A DNA stretch of 64,000 nt from Gemmatimonadota bacterium (GTDB lineage Bacteria; Gemmatimonadota; Gemmatimonadetes; Gemmatimonadales; Gemmatimonadaceae). The position numbers were made by a program, and so were the translations under genes. The notes under the pieces were generated by a model. The model was given only the letters and a program-made list of their open reading frames with translations, was not told where the DNA came from and did no database searches. Each line of letters opens with the position of its first letter. Positions within the stretch are counted from its first letter, which is position 1. Location of the stretch: positions 253,720 through 317,719 of the forward strand of contig JADJAD010000013.1 in NCBI GenBank assembly GCA_016704465.1, read 5' to 3'. Positions 52,404 to 62,387 of this stretch are shown here, piece after piece.

Positions 52404-53861
52404 CTACGCCTCGTTGTCGTCTCCCGGTTCCTTCGGCACTTCGTATTCCGCCGTCGGGAACTGGAACGCCTTGACCAGCGCCGGGTCGCCCGCGTGACCG
52501 AGCACGCGCTGGGCAATGTAGTCCCCCACCACCGGGCCGAACTTGAATCCCTCGGCCTGCCCGACCCCGGCCACCCAGGCGTTCGACACCTCGGGCAGGT
52601 GATCGATGATGAAGTCGCGGTTGATGCTCGACTCGTAGTGGCAGGCGCGAGTCTCGACCAGCGGCGCTTCTGCTAACTTCGGAAAGCGGGCTTGCACGAA
52701 ACGCCTCGACCCGTCGACGCGCGTCTGGTTCATCCAGCGCGAGCTGGTGTCGGGGTCGGTCTGGGCCAGGTCGATCGTCGAGGCGTCGGACGCGCGCGCC
52801 GCCGCCTGCTGCGCCTCGTCCGTCGCCCCTGGCGGTCGCGGCGGGGCGATCGCCCCCCGCACCCGGAATCCCTTGAGGTCCACCGGGAGGGCAGGCCAGC
52901 CCGTCACCCCGGGAAAGTTGTAGCTCGGCATGTTGGGAAAGGTGAAGTGCCGGTCGCCCTCCGGTACGCCGAAGTAGCAGACATAGCCTAACGGGATCCG
53001 CATCCGGTTCTCGAGGTGCGCGGGGAAGAGCTTGCGCAGCCACGGCCCGCAGGTGAAGACGTAGCTGTCACCACGCACGATCGTGCCGTCCTCCAGCACG
53101 ACGCCCTGCATTTCCCCGTTCACCACCGGTCCGGGACGGGCGCGGCTGATCACCAGCTGCACGCCCTCTCGCTGGGCGATCGCGGCCACCGCCTGCGTCG
53201 CCGCCCGCGCCCGCACGACCCCGGCGTCGGGTTCGGTGATCGCGATCCCGATGTCGCGCGCATCGATCGCCGGCCAGCGCTTCATCACCTCGGCGCCGTC
53301 GATGACCTCGTGCGGGACCCCGTTGGCCTTCCACAGTTCGAGCGTTCGCGTCACGAAGGGTTCTTCCTTCTCGCGGCAGATCACGTCGCCGGTCCGGTGG
53401 AAGAACCTGGTGCGGAACTCCTGGGCGTACTCGTCGTCGAAATCGCTCCACCGCTGCAGCGCGGTACGGGCCCACGAGGTCCACAGTTCGCCCGCCGTCG
53501 CCCGATCGCCGTACGAGGAGCGAATCCCGCGTGTCTCGTCGCCGCTCGAGGCCTTCGAGTTGCCGGGGCCGTAGGCCTCGATCAGCGTGACGCGCGCCCC
53601 CCGACGGCGCAGGTTGAGCGACGTCCACCCGCCCCACGCGCCACCACCGATCACGACGATGTGCCCCGAACCTCGCGACAGGCGGGCGGGAGCGATTCCG
53701 CGCGCCGGAGCGACCGCCGGGGTCGCTGTCGCGCAGCCGGTGGCGAGGATCGCCCCGGCGCCGACTCCGGCGACCCGCAGAAAGTCGCGCCGGTCGATCG
53801 GATCCATCTCAGCCACACGCTCGCCGACTGGCGGCGCGGTCAGAGCTTGCTCGTCGGTCAT
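52404..53861 (-). CDS. Tat-exported FAD-dependent amine oxidase, sarcosine-oxidase-like
   Basis: 485 residues. A twin-arginine signal (DRRDFL, RR at 24-25) ends in a lipobox-like LATGC (C43), suggesting an exported lipoprotein. The DAO domain has VVIGGGAWGGWT and GNSKASSGDETRGIRSSYGD, typical of monomeric sarcosine/N-methyltryptophan oxidases. RACHYESSINRDFIIDHLP contains a Cys at the position of the covalent FAD Cys. The C-terminal GFKFGPVVG is also family-typical. It oxidises a secondary amine to an imine outside the cytoplasm; the natural substrate is unknown. It is divergent from an exported RidA. Confidence 0.88.
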   Translation of the reverse strand: MTDEQALTAPPVGERVAEMDPIDRRDFLRVAGVGAGAILATGCATATPAVAPARGIAPARLSRGSGHIVVIGGGAWGGWTSLNLRRRGARVTLIEAYGPGNSKASSGDETRGIRSSYGDRATAGELWTSWARTALQRWSDFDDEYAQEFRTRFFHRTGDVICREKEEPFVTRTLELWKANGVPHEVIDGAEVMKRWPAIDARDIGIAITEPDAGVVRARAATQAVAAIAQREGVQLVISRARPGPVVNGEMQGVVLEDGTIVRGDSYVFTCGPWLRKLFPAHLENRMRIPLGYVCYFGVPEGDRHFTFPNMPSYNFPGVTGWPALPVDLKGFRVRGAIAPPRPPGATDEAQQAAARASDASTIDLAQTDPDTSSRWMNQTRVDGSRRFVQARFPKLAEAPLVETRACHYESSINRDFIIDHLPEVSNAWVAGVGQAEGFKFGPVVGDYIAQRVLGHAGDPALVKAFQFPTAEYEVPKEPGDDNEA

Positions 53862-53925
53862 GTCTCGTCGGGAGTCGAAGTCGGGGGCGAAGATGGACGC
53901 CGGACGGCGCGCTCGCAATCGTGCA

Positions 53926-53997
53926 GCTGGCCCGACCGCTGGCCCGACCGCTGACCCGGCCGCTGAGCCGGCCGCTGAGCCGGCCGCTGACCCGAGG
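53926..53997 (+). repeat. Six tandem 12-bp repeats in a divergent intergenic region
   Basis: Units of the GCTGACCCGGCC/GCTGGCCCGACC type repeat six times with a few substitutions in the 281-bp gap between the oxidase and ridA. The gap should also hold both promoters; I do not see clear -35/-10 pairs. The repeat may alter promoter spacing if its copy number changes. Confidence 0.85.
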
Positions 53998-54142
53998 GCG
54001 GGCGGGGGAGCGGGGCATTGCCAGCGATGCACCGCCGGCGCACGTTGTGGAGCCGGGGAGGCGCAGCAGCGCGCGCGCCGCACCGATCGCGATTCCGGCG
54101 CCCCACCGACCGGGTCGCTCATCACCCACCCCGAGGATTCCG

Positions 54143-54586
54143 ATGTCTCGTCCCTTGCTCTTCGCCCTGCTCACCCTCTCGGCCACCCCGCTCCTGGCGC
54201 AGGGCTCTCAGCGCCAGCCGGTCGTCCCGAAGGGGATGTCGGTTTCCGCCACCCTCACGCCCGGCATCCGTGTGGGAGACGTCGTGTACTCCTCCGGCCA
54301 GCTCGGTATGCGACGCGACGCGCCCGACGCCACGATCGAGGGCCAGACCACGGTAGCGCTGGAGAACATCAAGGCCGTGTTCGAGGCCGCCGGCACCAAC
54401 ATGGCACACGCCGCCAAGTGCACCGTCTTCCTCATCGACGTCAAGGACTTCGCCGGGATGAACCAGTCGTATCGCGCCTTCTTCCCCGATTCGCCCCCGG
54501 CGCGCTCGACGATCGCGGTCGCTGCACTGGTGGTCCCGGCAGCCAAGGTCGAGATCGAGTGCATTGCCGCCATGCCGACGAAGTAG
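54143..54586 (+). CDS. ridA: Exported RidA-family imine deaminase
   Basis: 147 residues. A Sec signal peptide (MSRPLLFALLTLSATPLLAQG) precedes a complete YjgF/RidA domain with SATLTPGIRVGDVVYSSGQLG, GTNMAHAAKCTVFL, the substrate Arg in PARSTIAV and the Glu in KVEIECIA. Typical RidA is cytoplasmic and hydrolyses imines to keto acids and ammonia. An export signal is unusual for the family. It is adjacent to and divergent from an exported amine oxidase that would make imines. Confidence 0.88.
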   Translation: MSRPLLFALLTLSATPLLAQGSQRQPVVPKGMSVSATLTPGIRVGDVVYSSGQLGMRRDAPDATIEGQTTVALENIKAVFEAAGTNMAHAAKCTVFLIDVKDFAGMNQSYRAFFPDSPPARSTIAVAALVVPAAKVEIECIAAMPTK

Positions 54587-54657
54587 CGGCGCGGGACCGT
54601 CAGCTGCCCGCCCCGCGTTCGCTGGCGCCGACATCGCCGTTGGCGACCGCGGGACAC

Positions 54658-55092
54658 GTGCTCGAGGGCGATGCCCTCGCCCAGCTGCTCCCGCAGCGTT
54701 ACCCGTTTCTCCTGGTCGACCGCATCCAGGTTGTGGAGCCGGGACGGCAGGCGATCGGGAGCAAGCGCGTGACCGCGGGCGAGTGGTGGTGCGACGGCAG
54801 CAATCCGGCGATGGCGACGCTGCCCCACTCCCTCGTGATCGAGGCGCTGGCCCAGACCACCTGTGCCCTGCTGCAGGACCGGATCGACGCTGCCCGCGGG
54901 GGCAGCGCCTACTTCGCCGCTGCCGATCGCGTCCGGTTGCGCCACGCGGCGCGCCCCGGCGAGACCCTGCAGCTGGCGGTGACGCTGCGCTCGTGGCGGC
55001 GCGGCATCTGCCGGACACACGGCGTGGCCTCGGTGGACGGACGCGTCGTCGCCTCCCGCGACGCTGACCACGATCCTGCGCGTCGCCCCTGA
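54658..55092 (+). CDS. fabZ: FabZ-like 3-hydroxyacyl-ACP dehydratase, possible C-terminal frameshift
   Basis: A hotdog-fold protein of about 144 residues with LLPQRYPFLLVDRI (the FabZ opening), a variant active-site helix around LPHSLVIEALAQTTCALL, and AADRVRLRHAARPGETLQLAVTL. The classic H of the FPGHP motif is replaced (TLPHS) and the Glu is kept (IEALAQ). The current frame ends in an unlikely charged tail. Dropping one C in CCC (55055-55057) restores a FabZ-like ending ASATLTTILRVAP and a stop at 55121 that overlaps the next gene start (GTGA). The start (GTG 54658 or TTG 54640) is uncertain. It is not the usual lipid A/FabZ context. Confidence 0.75.
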   Translation: MLEGDALAQLLPQRYPFLLVDRIQVVEPGRQAIGSKRVTAGEWWCDGSNPAMATLPHSLVIEALAQTTCALLQDRIDAARGGSAYFAAADRVRLRHAARPGETLQLAVTLRSWRRGICRTHGVASVDGRVVASRDADHDPARRP

Positions 55093-55119
55093 GCGCCCCG
55101 TCCCTGCGTCGAGGTCCAG

Positions 55120-57115
55120 GTGAATCCGCTCGCCCGCAGAATGTCCGCAACGCTCGCCACCCTCGTGGCCGCGCAGCGGCGGTCGCGACGCGCAGTGGCC
55201 ACCACCTGGATCGTTGCGACCACGGCCGGACTCTGTTCGTGCAGCGTGGATGAGCAGGCGGCGCGACCGACCGGCACGCACGAGGTCACGGTCCGCGCGG
55301 CCGTCGCGGTCGACACGTCGGCGGCTCTGCGGACACGAGCGCCTGGCGACAGCGGGCGGACGGCGCGCGACGGGCAGCGGCCGTGGAGCGAGCCGCAGCC
55401 GGCAGACGAGCCGCCATTGCGCCCTCGCGCCGGCAGCCGCCACGCCCCCGGAGGCGGTACCGCAACGTCCGGAACCGGCGGCACCGTCGCGTGCGGTCCC
55501 GGCAGGCTCTGCGGAGATCGAACAGTCCACGCACGGGACCGGTGCGCCGATCGAGCTCGTGACATCGTTCGACGGACTCGGCGCCTCGTTCGTCGGCCCC
55601 CAGGGGACCGCCACCCTGCGCAATCCATCGGACAACAGCCTCGCCGTCGGCCCAAACCACATCGTGCAGACTGTCAACTCGCGCATGGCGATCTTCACCA
55701 AGCGGGGGGCGACGTACGACAGCACGGGGCGGGTCCTGTATGGACCGGTCCCCAGCAACACCGTCTTCCGCGGATTCGGCGGCCCGTGCGAGGAACGCCT
55801 GAGCGGCGACGCCGTGGTGCGATACGACCAGCTGGCCGGTCGATGGCTGATCGTCCTTCCGATCTTTGCCCGCGTGCGCAAGGGCGAGCGCCACCTCCCC
55901 GCTCCACGTGCCGGCGAGGGGGCGCGTGCCAGCACACCCGGACAGGCGCGGCAGCCTGGCGCGCCCCGCGAGCTGTTCCAGCCGCCGGCGGCCGCGACCG
56001 ACAGCCCGGCGAGACCGGCCACTCCCGCGCCCACAATCCCCGCGCCCACAGTTCCCGCGCCAGCGGTCCCTGACACGCAGGGGGTGTACGCCATGTGCTA
56101 CGCCGTGAGCACGAGCGCCGACCCGCTCGGCAGCTACTATCGATACGAGTTCGTGCGCCCGCTCTTTCCCGACTACCCGCGACCGGCCGTCTGGCCCGAC
56201 GGCTACTACGTCCCGAGCAGCACCGGCGACGACGTCATCCAGAAGCATGCCTGTGTCGTCGATCGTGCACGGATGCTGGCCGGGCAGGTCGCCACCGAGC
56301 AGTGCGTGGTGCTGGACGACGTGAACTTCCTCAACAACGCCGACCTCGATGGCAGCACGCTCCCCCCGGCCGGGGCGCCGAACATCATGCTGGCCACCGG
56401 CGGTACGCAGTTGCGGCACGACGTCGAGGACGACGGGATCTACGCGTGGTCGTTCCACGTGGACTGGGGAGACCCGTCGCGCACGCGGGTCTATGGCCCG
56501 GTGAAGGTCGCCGTTGCCCCGTATCGCTACCTGTGCGACGGACAGCTCACGAGCTGCGTGCCGCAGCCGGGGACGACGCGCCGCCTGGACGCACAGGGCG
56601 ACAAGCTGATGGCCCGCGTGGTGTACCGTCGCATCGGACGCCGCGAGTCCGTCGTCGCCGTGCACTCCGTCAACACCAGCAGCGGTGGCGGTGGCGTGCG
56701 CTGGTACGAGTTCCGCATCGGGCCACGGCGCGACGTGCAGCTCTATCAGCAAGGGACGTACGCGCCCGATTCCTCGTTCCGGTGGATGGCGTCGCCCGCC
56801 ATGGATCGCGCCGGCAACATCGGCATCGGCTACTCGTTCGGTGGCACGCCGCACTTTGCCGGGCAGCGCTTCGCCGGTCGCCTGGCCGGCGATCCCCGCG
56901 GGATCCTCACCCGTCGCGAGACGGTGCTGGTCGAGGGCGCGGCGTCGCAGGAACACTCGTTGCGGTGGGAGGACTACACGCAGACGGCCGTCGATCCGTC
57001 GGACGACTGCACGATCTGGTACGTGGGCGACTACCTGCGCGCGGGCGACGCGACGTATTCGACGCGCATCGGCGGCTTCCGATTCCCTGGCTGCCCCGGC
57101 GCGATGCGGCGCTGA
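55120..57115 (+). pseudogene. Large secreted lipoprotein of unknown function, apparent frameshift in its N-terminal spacer
   Basis: From the GTG at 55120 the frame encodes a signal with lipobox-like GLCSC and a low-complexity spacer. From roughly 55410 onward the plausible protein continues in the next frame (EAVPQRPEPAAPSRAVP..., then SFDGLGASFVGPQ) to the stop at 57115. The mature domain has NSLAVGPNHIVQTVNSRMAIFTKRG, LSGDAVVRYDQLAGRWLI, HVDWGDPSRTRVYGPVKV and GFRFPGC, consistent with a large secreted beta-propeller-like protein. Without the frameshift the main domain would have no signal peptide. The extra base lies between about 55300 and 55430 but cannot be pinned down. Confidence 0.65.
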
Positions 57116-57190
57116 CTCCGGCCGGCACACGGGTGCGCGTGCCTAACGCGCCCGCGACATTCTCCGACGCGGCCACGTCGCGCCCTTCCG

Positions 57191-58519
57191 CTACAGAACG
57201 GCCCGGCGCTTGAGCAGGTGGTACTGCTCCACCACCGCCTGCGCGGCTCCGGCGGGCGGCACGTCGAGCACCAGCACGCCGCGCGCCCGCATGTCGGCCA
57301 GCGCACGCTCGCGCGCCTGCAGCAGCTCCTCAGCCGCCGCCCGCTCGTAGGCGCCGAGCACCGTGTCGGGGCGACGAGTGGCCAGGCGGTCGAGCGCCGG
57401 GTCGCGTAGCGTCACCGCCAGCGGGAGGTGGCGCGGGCGCAGCGTGCCGAGCTGCGCCACCAGCGCCTCGCTCGCGGTCCGGTCGATCACGTCGGTGAAG
57501 ACGACCGTGAGCGCGCGCTTGCGATTGCGCTGCGCGAGATAGGCGAAGGCCGCCGGGTAGTCCGGCTCCACCAGCGACCCCTGCACCATCGCCAGGGCGT
57601 CGAGCAGCGCGCGCAGGGCGCGACGTCCACGAGCGGGCGCGAGGTACTGCTGCACCTGATCGGCGAAGACCATGAGCCCGACGTTGTCATCGTGCTCCAC
57701 GGCGGCGTGTCCCAGCTGCAAGACCGCCTCGACCACGGATTCCAGCCGCGAGCGACCGTCGGACTCGGCGGTCAGCAAGCGCCCGGCATCGATGGCCACC
57801 AGCACCTGCTGGCGTCGTTCGTCCTCATACTGCCGCACCATCGCCTTGCCGCGACGCGCGGTGGCCTTCCAGTCGAGGGTGCGGGTGTCGTCGCCGGGGA
57901 CCCATTCGCGCAGGCTCTCGAAGACCCGTCCCTCGCCCAGGCGGCGCACCGCGCGCTGCCCAGCCTCGCGGCGGCGTTGCGCCTGCGTGGGCAGCGAGCG
58001 CAGCGAGGCCCCGACGAGCGTGGGATAGACGGTCACCCGCCACGGCAGGTCGATCGTGGTCGATCGCCATGCGAGCCTCCATGGAGCGCTGACCCGCAGG
58101 TGCAACGTCCCGGGCCCTCCCTTGCCCCGGGCCCGGGGGCGCACGTCGAACTCCTCGAAACGGGGGGACGCGGGGTCGAGCACGAAGTGGCGCTCGATCC
58201 CACCCGCCATGGACAGCAGCGGTGGGAGCGACTCGACCACACGTACGGCTGCCGGACGTGCGAGCCGCGAACGCCAGCGGTAGCGCACCGGGAGGGCTCG
58301 GCCCATCGAGAAGGCGGGGGGGGACTCGCGGTGCACCTCGACGCTGTCGCGGCCGATCGCACGTGAGCGCCACGCATCAACGAGCAGCGCCGCCAGCCAC
58401 ACCATGTCGAGCCCCATCAGCCACGACGCGGCCACCGGCCACCGCAGCGCCAGCGGCGCCACGAGGGCCAGCAGCGCCGCGCCGACCAGCCATCGTCTCG
58501 ACGGGATGATCACGCGCAC
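57191..58519 (-). CDS. DUF58-domain protein
   Basis: 442 residues. Two N-terminal membrane helices (about 8-52) precede a long extracytoplasmic-looking beta region and the DUF58 motif LREWVPGDDTRTLDWKATARRG (about 205-226). A C-terminal VWA-like domain (VLVAIDAGRLL, VVFTDVIDR) completes it. Such proteins accompany MoxR ATPases. It starts with a GTG 10 bp after the MoxR stop. The joint role is probably an AAA-driven remodelling of a VWA protein at the membrane. Confidence 0.92.
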   Translation of the reverse strand: MRVIIPSRRWLVGAALLALVAPLALRWPVAASWLMGLDMVWLAALLVDAWRSRAIGRDSVEVHRESPPAFSMGRALPVRYRWRSRLARPAAVRVVESLPPLLSMAGGIERHFVLDPASPRFEEFDVRPRARGKGGPGTLHLRVSAPWRLAWRSTTIDLPWRVTVYPTLVGASLRSLPTQAQRRREAGQRAVRRLGEGRVFESLREWVPGDDTRTLDWKATARRGKAMVRQYEDERRQQVLVAIDAGRLLTAESDGRSRLESVVEAVLQLGHAAVEHDDNVGLMVFADQVQQYLAPARGRRALRALLDALAMVQGSLVEPDYPAAFAYLAQRNRKRALTVVFTDVIDRTASEALVAQLGTLRPRHLPLAVTLRDPALDRLATRRPDTVLGAYERAAAEELLQARERALADMRARGVLVLDVPPAGAAQAVVEQYHLLKRRAVL

Positions 58520-58529
58520 GTCACCGTCG

Positions 58530-59491
<962 letters not shown>

Positions 59492-59513
<22 letters not shown>

Positions 59514-60841
59514 ACGTCCTCCACGGCGTTGGCGGCGCTCAGCACCGCGGTCTCGGATTCAGGATGATCGGCGAGGCGTTCGAGCCGCTCGGCGGCGTCG
59601 CGCACCTGCGTGTTCGGGGCGTGGTGTGCGAGGCCGGCGAGCCACGGGCGCCAATCGTCGCGGGCGGCGACGCGGTCCGTCGACACGGCCAGCCGGCGCC
59701 GCAGACCGCGGACCAGCGCGCCGATCGCCACGCGGTGACCCTGCGCTGCGGCGAGCGCCGTGGCGAGGGCGCGGACATGCTCGAGCGATGAGCGCCTCGC
59801 GCGCGGGATCGCTGCGCGCACGGGGCCGAAGCGCACGGCACCGGCGCCGAGGGCGAGCAATCCCACGACCAACAGCTGCCACACCATCCACCCCACGGGA
59901 TGCCCGGCACTCCAGGCGATGGCGACACGGGCCATGGAGCCACCCGTCCCGAATCCCTGGTGATACTCGTCGAAGACCAGGCGTCCGGACCGCGGGAGCA
60001 CGGCATCCAGTACCAGCGGGGACGTGGAGCTGTGGCGCAGGGTCCGGTTACGCACCAGCGACACATCGCCGATGAGCACGACCGATCGCTGGTACGGTGC
60101 CACCGTCAGCCGCAGCATCGCCAACTTGCCGGACGTCGTCACGAGCAGGGTGTCCGTGCGCACCACGGTGACGTCGGGGCACTCGCCCTCGGCCGCCACT
60201 CGCTCGTCGCGCGCCGCCGCAGGACGGTTGCGTCGCGTGGTCGTTTCGCCGGCGTGCACGAGGTGACCGTGCACGAACGCCGAGGTGCTGTCGCCAGCAA
60301 CGCCAGGCGGAGCCACACGCGCGGAATCGAGGAAGCTGGCGACGACCAGGTAGCCGTAACAACGCGCGACCGATTCGCTCTGGCCTCCCGCGAGCACGAG
60401 GTCGGCGCCGACCGCGCGCGTCGTGAGGCCGATGACCTCGAGCCGCTCCGCCGGCGTGACGGAACGCGACGGCTCGAGGATGGCGAGCGTCGCCAGCGTC
60501 GAGGCCACCGGCGACACCGGCGACACCGGCGACACCGACGTCACCGAACCAGCCGCTCCACGCCGCTCGGCAGCGGTCAACGGACCGTCCGCGCCATCCA
60601 CTGCGGCGCGCTCGACCCACGCAACCAGTGCCTGCGGACGCTGACGCCAGCGTGTCACGGACACTCCCAAACGTTCGGCAGCATCGGCCATGGCACGCGT
60701 GCCCTCCCGGCCGACCAGGAACGACGACGCGCGCCGATCCGGGTCATCGGTGCCGCGCGCCCGGCGCCCCGTGGCATAGGCGACGACAAGGAGCGCCGCC
60801 GCCACGCCCCCCGCGATCAACAGGTCAGTGCGCAGGCGCAT
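59492..60841 (-). CDS. DUF4350-like membrane protein
   Basis: 449 residues. TM1 is about 5-25 and a second helix about 305-330. The large part between faces outside. It holds a DUF4350-type alpha/beta domain with SFLVGREGTRAMADAAERLGVSVTRW and LVFDEYHQGFG, then a long cytoplasmic helical tail. A repeat-encoded SPVSPVSPV stretch sits near residue 105. Such proteins follow DUF4129 and precede MoxR in this conserved cluster. The ATG at 60841 overlaps the upstream stop by 17 bp; GTG 60865 is the alternative. Confidence 0.82.
60509..60540 (+). repeat. Short 9-bp in-frame repeat within the DUF4350-like gene
   Basis: CACCGGCGA repeats three to four times and encodes the SPV repeats; length changes would stay in frame. 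Confidence 0.7.
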
Positions 60842-61454
60842 ACCGCTCGGCGACGGCGAGGGCACGCCACGCGTCGTACATCGCGCGGTCCAGCGGGACC
60901 CGGGCGAACGCGTGCGCGTACATCTCCCTCACCAGGGCGCGCAGCGCCGTGCGACCACCATCACTCAAGGCGGGGTCGCGCGCATACTCGCTCGGCGTCC
61001 GGCTGGGATGGAAGTGAATCACCCGTCGCGCATCCAGCTCGAGCACCAGGCGCAGGAAATCTGCCTGCATCGCGGCCGCGAAGTGGCCAGCCGCGGCCAA
61101 TCGTGCGGCCTCCTGCGCGTACCACGCGGCATCACGCGTCGCGACGATGGGGCTATCGACCGCGGTCGGCGCACCTCGACTTCCCCCGCGGATCGTGCGC
61201 CACGCGACCCAGGCGGCGTGCGCGACGATGAGGACGAGGATCGCGACCAGCAACCACATGAGCAGGCGAACCGCGTCGGGATTCTGCGCCCGCAGGCGGT
61301 CCAGCGCGTCGCCGGTTGCCCCCCACAGTCGTCGCAACGCGCCGAAAGGGTCTTCGCGCGTTTCCCATCGATAGGCGGGATTCGCGAAGACGGAATCGAG
61401 GGTCGCGCGGAGCGAATCGGCGCGCGCCATCGTGATACCCTGCGGCATGGTCAC
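60825..61454 (-). CDS. DUF4129-domain membrane protein
   Basis: 209 residues. A region outside the membrane (about 1-60) and one TM helix (about 64-88) precede a cytoplasmic C-terminal domain with the DUF4129 pattern DAAWYAQEAARLAAAGHFAAAMQ and RTPSEYARDPAL. DUF4129 proteins belong to the MoxR/DUF58 cluster. The GTG at 61454 overlaps the upstream stop (GTGA). Confidence 0.85.
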   Translation of the reverse strand: MTMPQGITMARADSLRATLDSVFANPAYRWETREDPFGALRRLWGATGDALDRLRAQNPDAVRLLMWLLVAILVLIVAHAAWVAWRTIRGGSRGAPTAVDSPIVATRDAAWYAQEAARLAAAGHFAAAMQADFLRLVLELDARRVIHFHPSRTPSEYARDPALSDGGRTALRALVREMYAHAFARVPLDRAMYDAWRALAVAERYAPAH

Positions 61455-62212
61455 CGCTGCTGCAGCGACGTGGCGAGTCGCTCCAGGTCAAAACCTTCCT
61501 TGCGCACGCGCAGGTCGTAGTAGAGCACCGTGGTCAGGACGTAGAAGTACGGGTAGACCAGGATCTGGAGGAGCGACTGGACGATCAGGACGCCGACGGT
61601 CAGCGCCTCGGCGGACATCGAGTCGCTCGAGGAGCCGAGCGCGAGTGCGCCGAGCGCGATGCCGGGAATCAGGAGCAGGAAGAAGGCGACGAGCAGGGCG
61701 CCGAAGATCTTGATGCGGAATCCCCGCGTCAGCTCCCAGCTTCGGGCCATGGCCGGGGTCCCGCCGGCGATGTCCTCCAGCACCAGCGCCGAGGGAGTGA
61801 GCAGGAGTCCGCAGGCCGCGATGACCCCCGGCACGATGAAGAGGAGAAAACCCATCCCCATGACGAGGGAGACCAGCAGCGAGGTCCCGATCAATCGCCC
61901 CATGAACGGCGTGGAGCGCAGGAAGGCCTCCTGCGGCGTTAGGCTGCTGCCCAGGTAGGTATCGGCGACCACGAAGGTCGAGGCCGCGGTGCCGACCGAA
62001 CTCAGGACCAGTGTCAGCCCGACGCTCAGGACCCAGAGCGCGGGCTGCTGCGCCACGCCACCCGCGGCCTGCACGTACACGCCGATGGCCAGCGGGATCG
62101 TCTGCGTGAGGACGGAGATGAAGAGCAGGGGCGCGAAGAGGCGTCGATAGATCGCGAACGACGTATCGAGCACCTCTCCCAGCGTCAACGGACGAAGCAC
62201 GGGCACCAGCAT
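61451..62212 (-). CDS. Multi-pass membrane protein (GPDP/DUF975-like)
   Basis: 253 residues with about six hydrophobic segments. The opening RPLTLGEVLDTSFAIYRRLFAPLL and the PGVIAACGLLLTPSALVLEDIAGGTPAMARSWELTRG motif are typical of the GPDP_memb/DUF975-like membrane domain common in this cluster. The start at 62212 is supported by AGGAGG six bases upstream. It is transcribed away from the RDD-SpoIIM gene. Function unknown. Confidence 0.85.
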   Translation of the reverse strand: MLVPVLRPLTLGEVLDTSFAIYRRLFAPLLFISVLTQTIPLAIGVYVQAAGGVAQQPALWVLSVGLTLVLSSVGTAASTFVVADTYLGSSLTPQEAFLRSTPFMGRLIGTSLLVSLVMGMGFLLFIVPGVIAACGLLLTPSALVLEDIAGGTPAMARSWELTRGFRIKIFGALLVAFFLLLIPGIALGALALGSSSDSMSAEALTVGVLIVQSLLQILVYPYFYVLTTVLYYDLRVRKEGFDLERLATSLQQR

Positions 62213-62387
62213 GTCACGCCTCCTCATGGCGACCGGGGTCGTCCCAGCGACTGCCCCACGAACCCGCGAAACCTCACGCCTGCGCCCCGTCTTTGGAAGC
62301 GCCGGCGCCGCCCGTATGTTGCAGGACGACGTGCCCGGCGACTCCCAGTCGGGCGATTTCACCCGACCCGCGAGCGCGCAGCGTCGC

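Noticed and set aside
54122..56094. Long minus-strand frames opposite ridA, fabZ and the large lipoprotein
   Set aside because: Arg/Gly/Ala-rich antisense translations without signals; the plus strand carries the recognisable domains.
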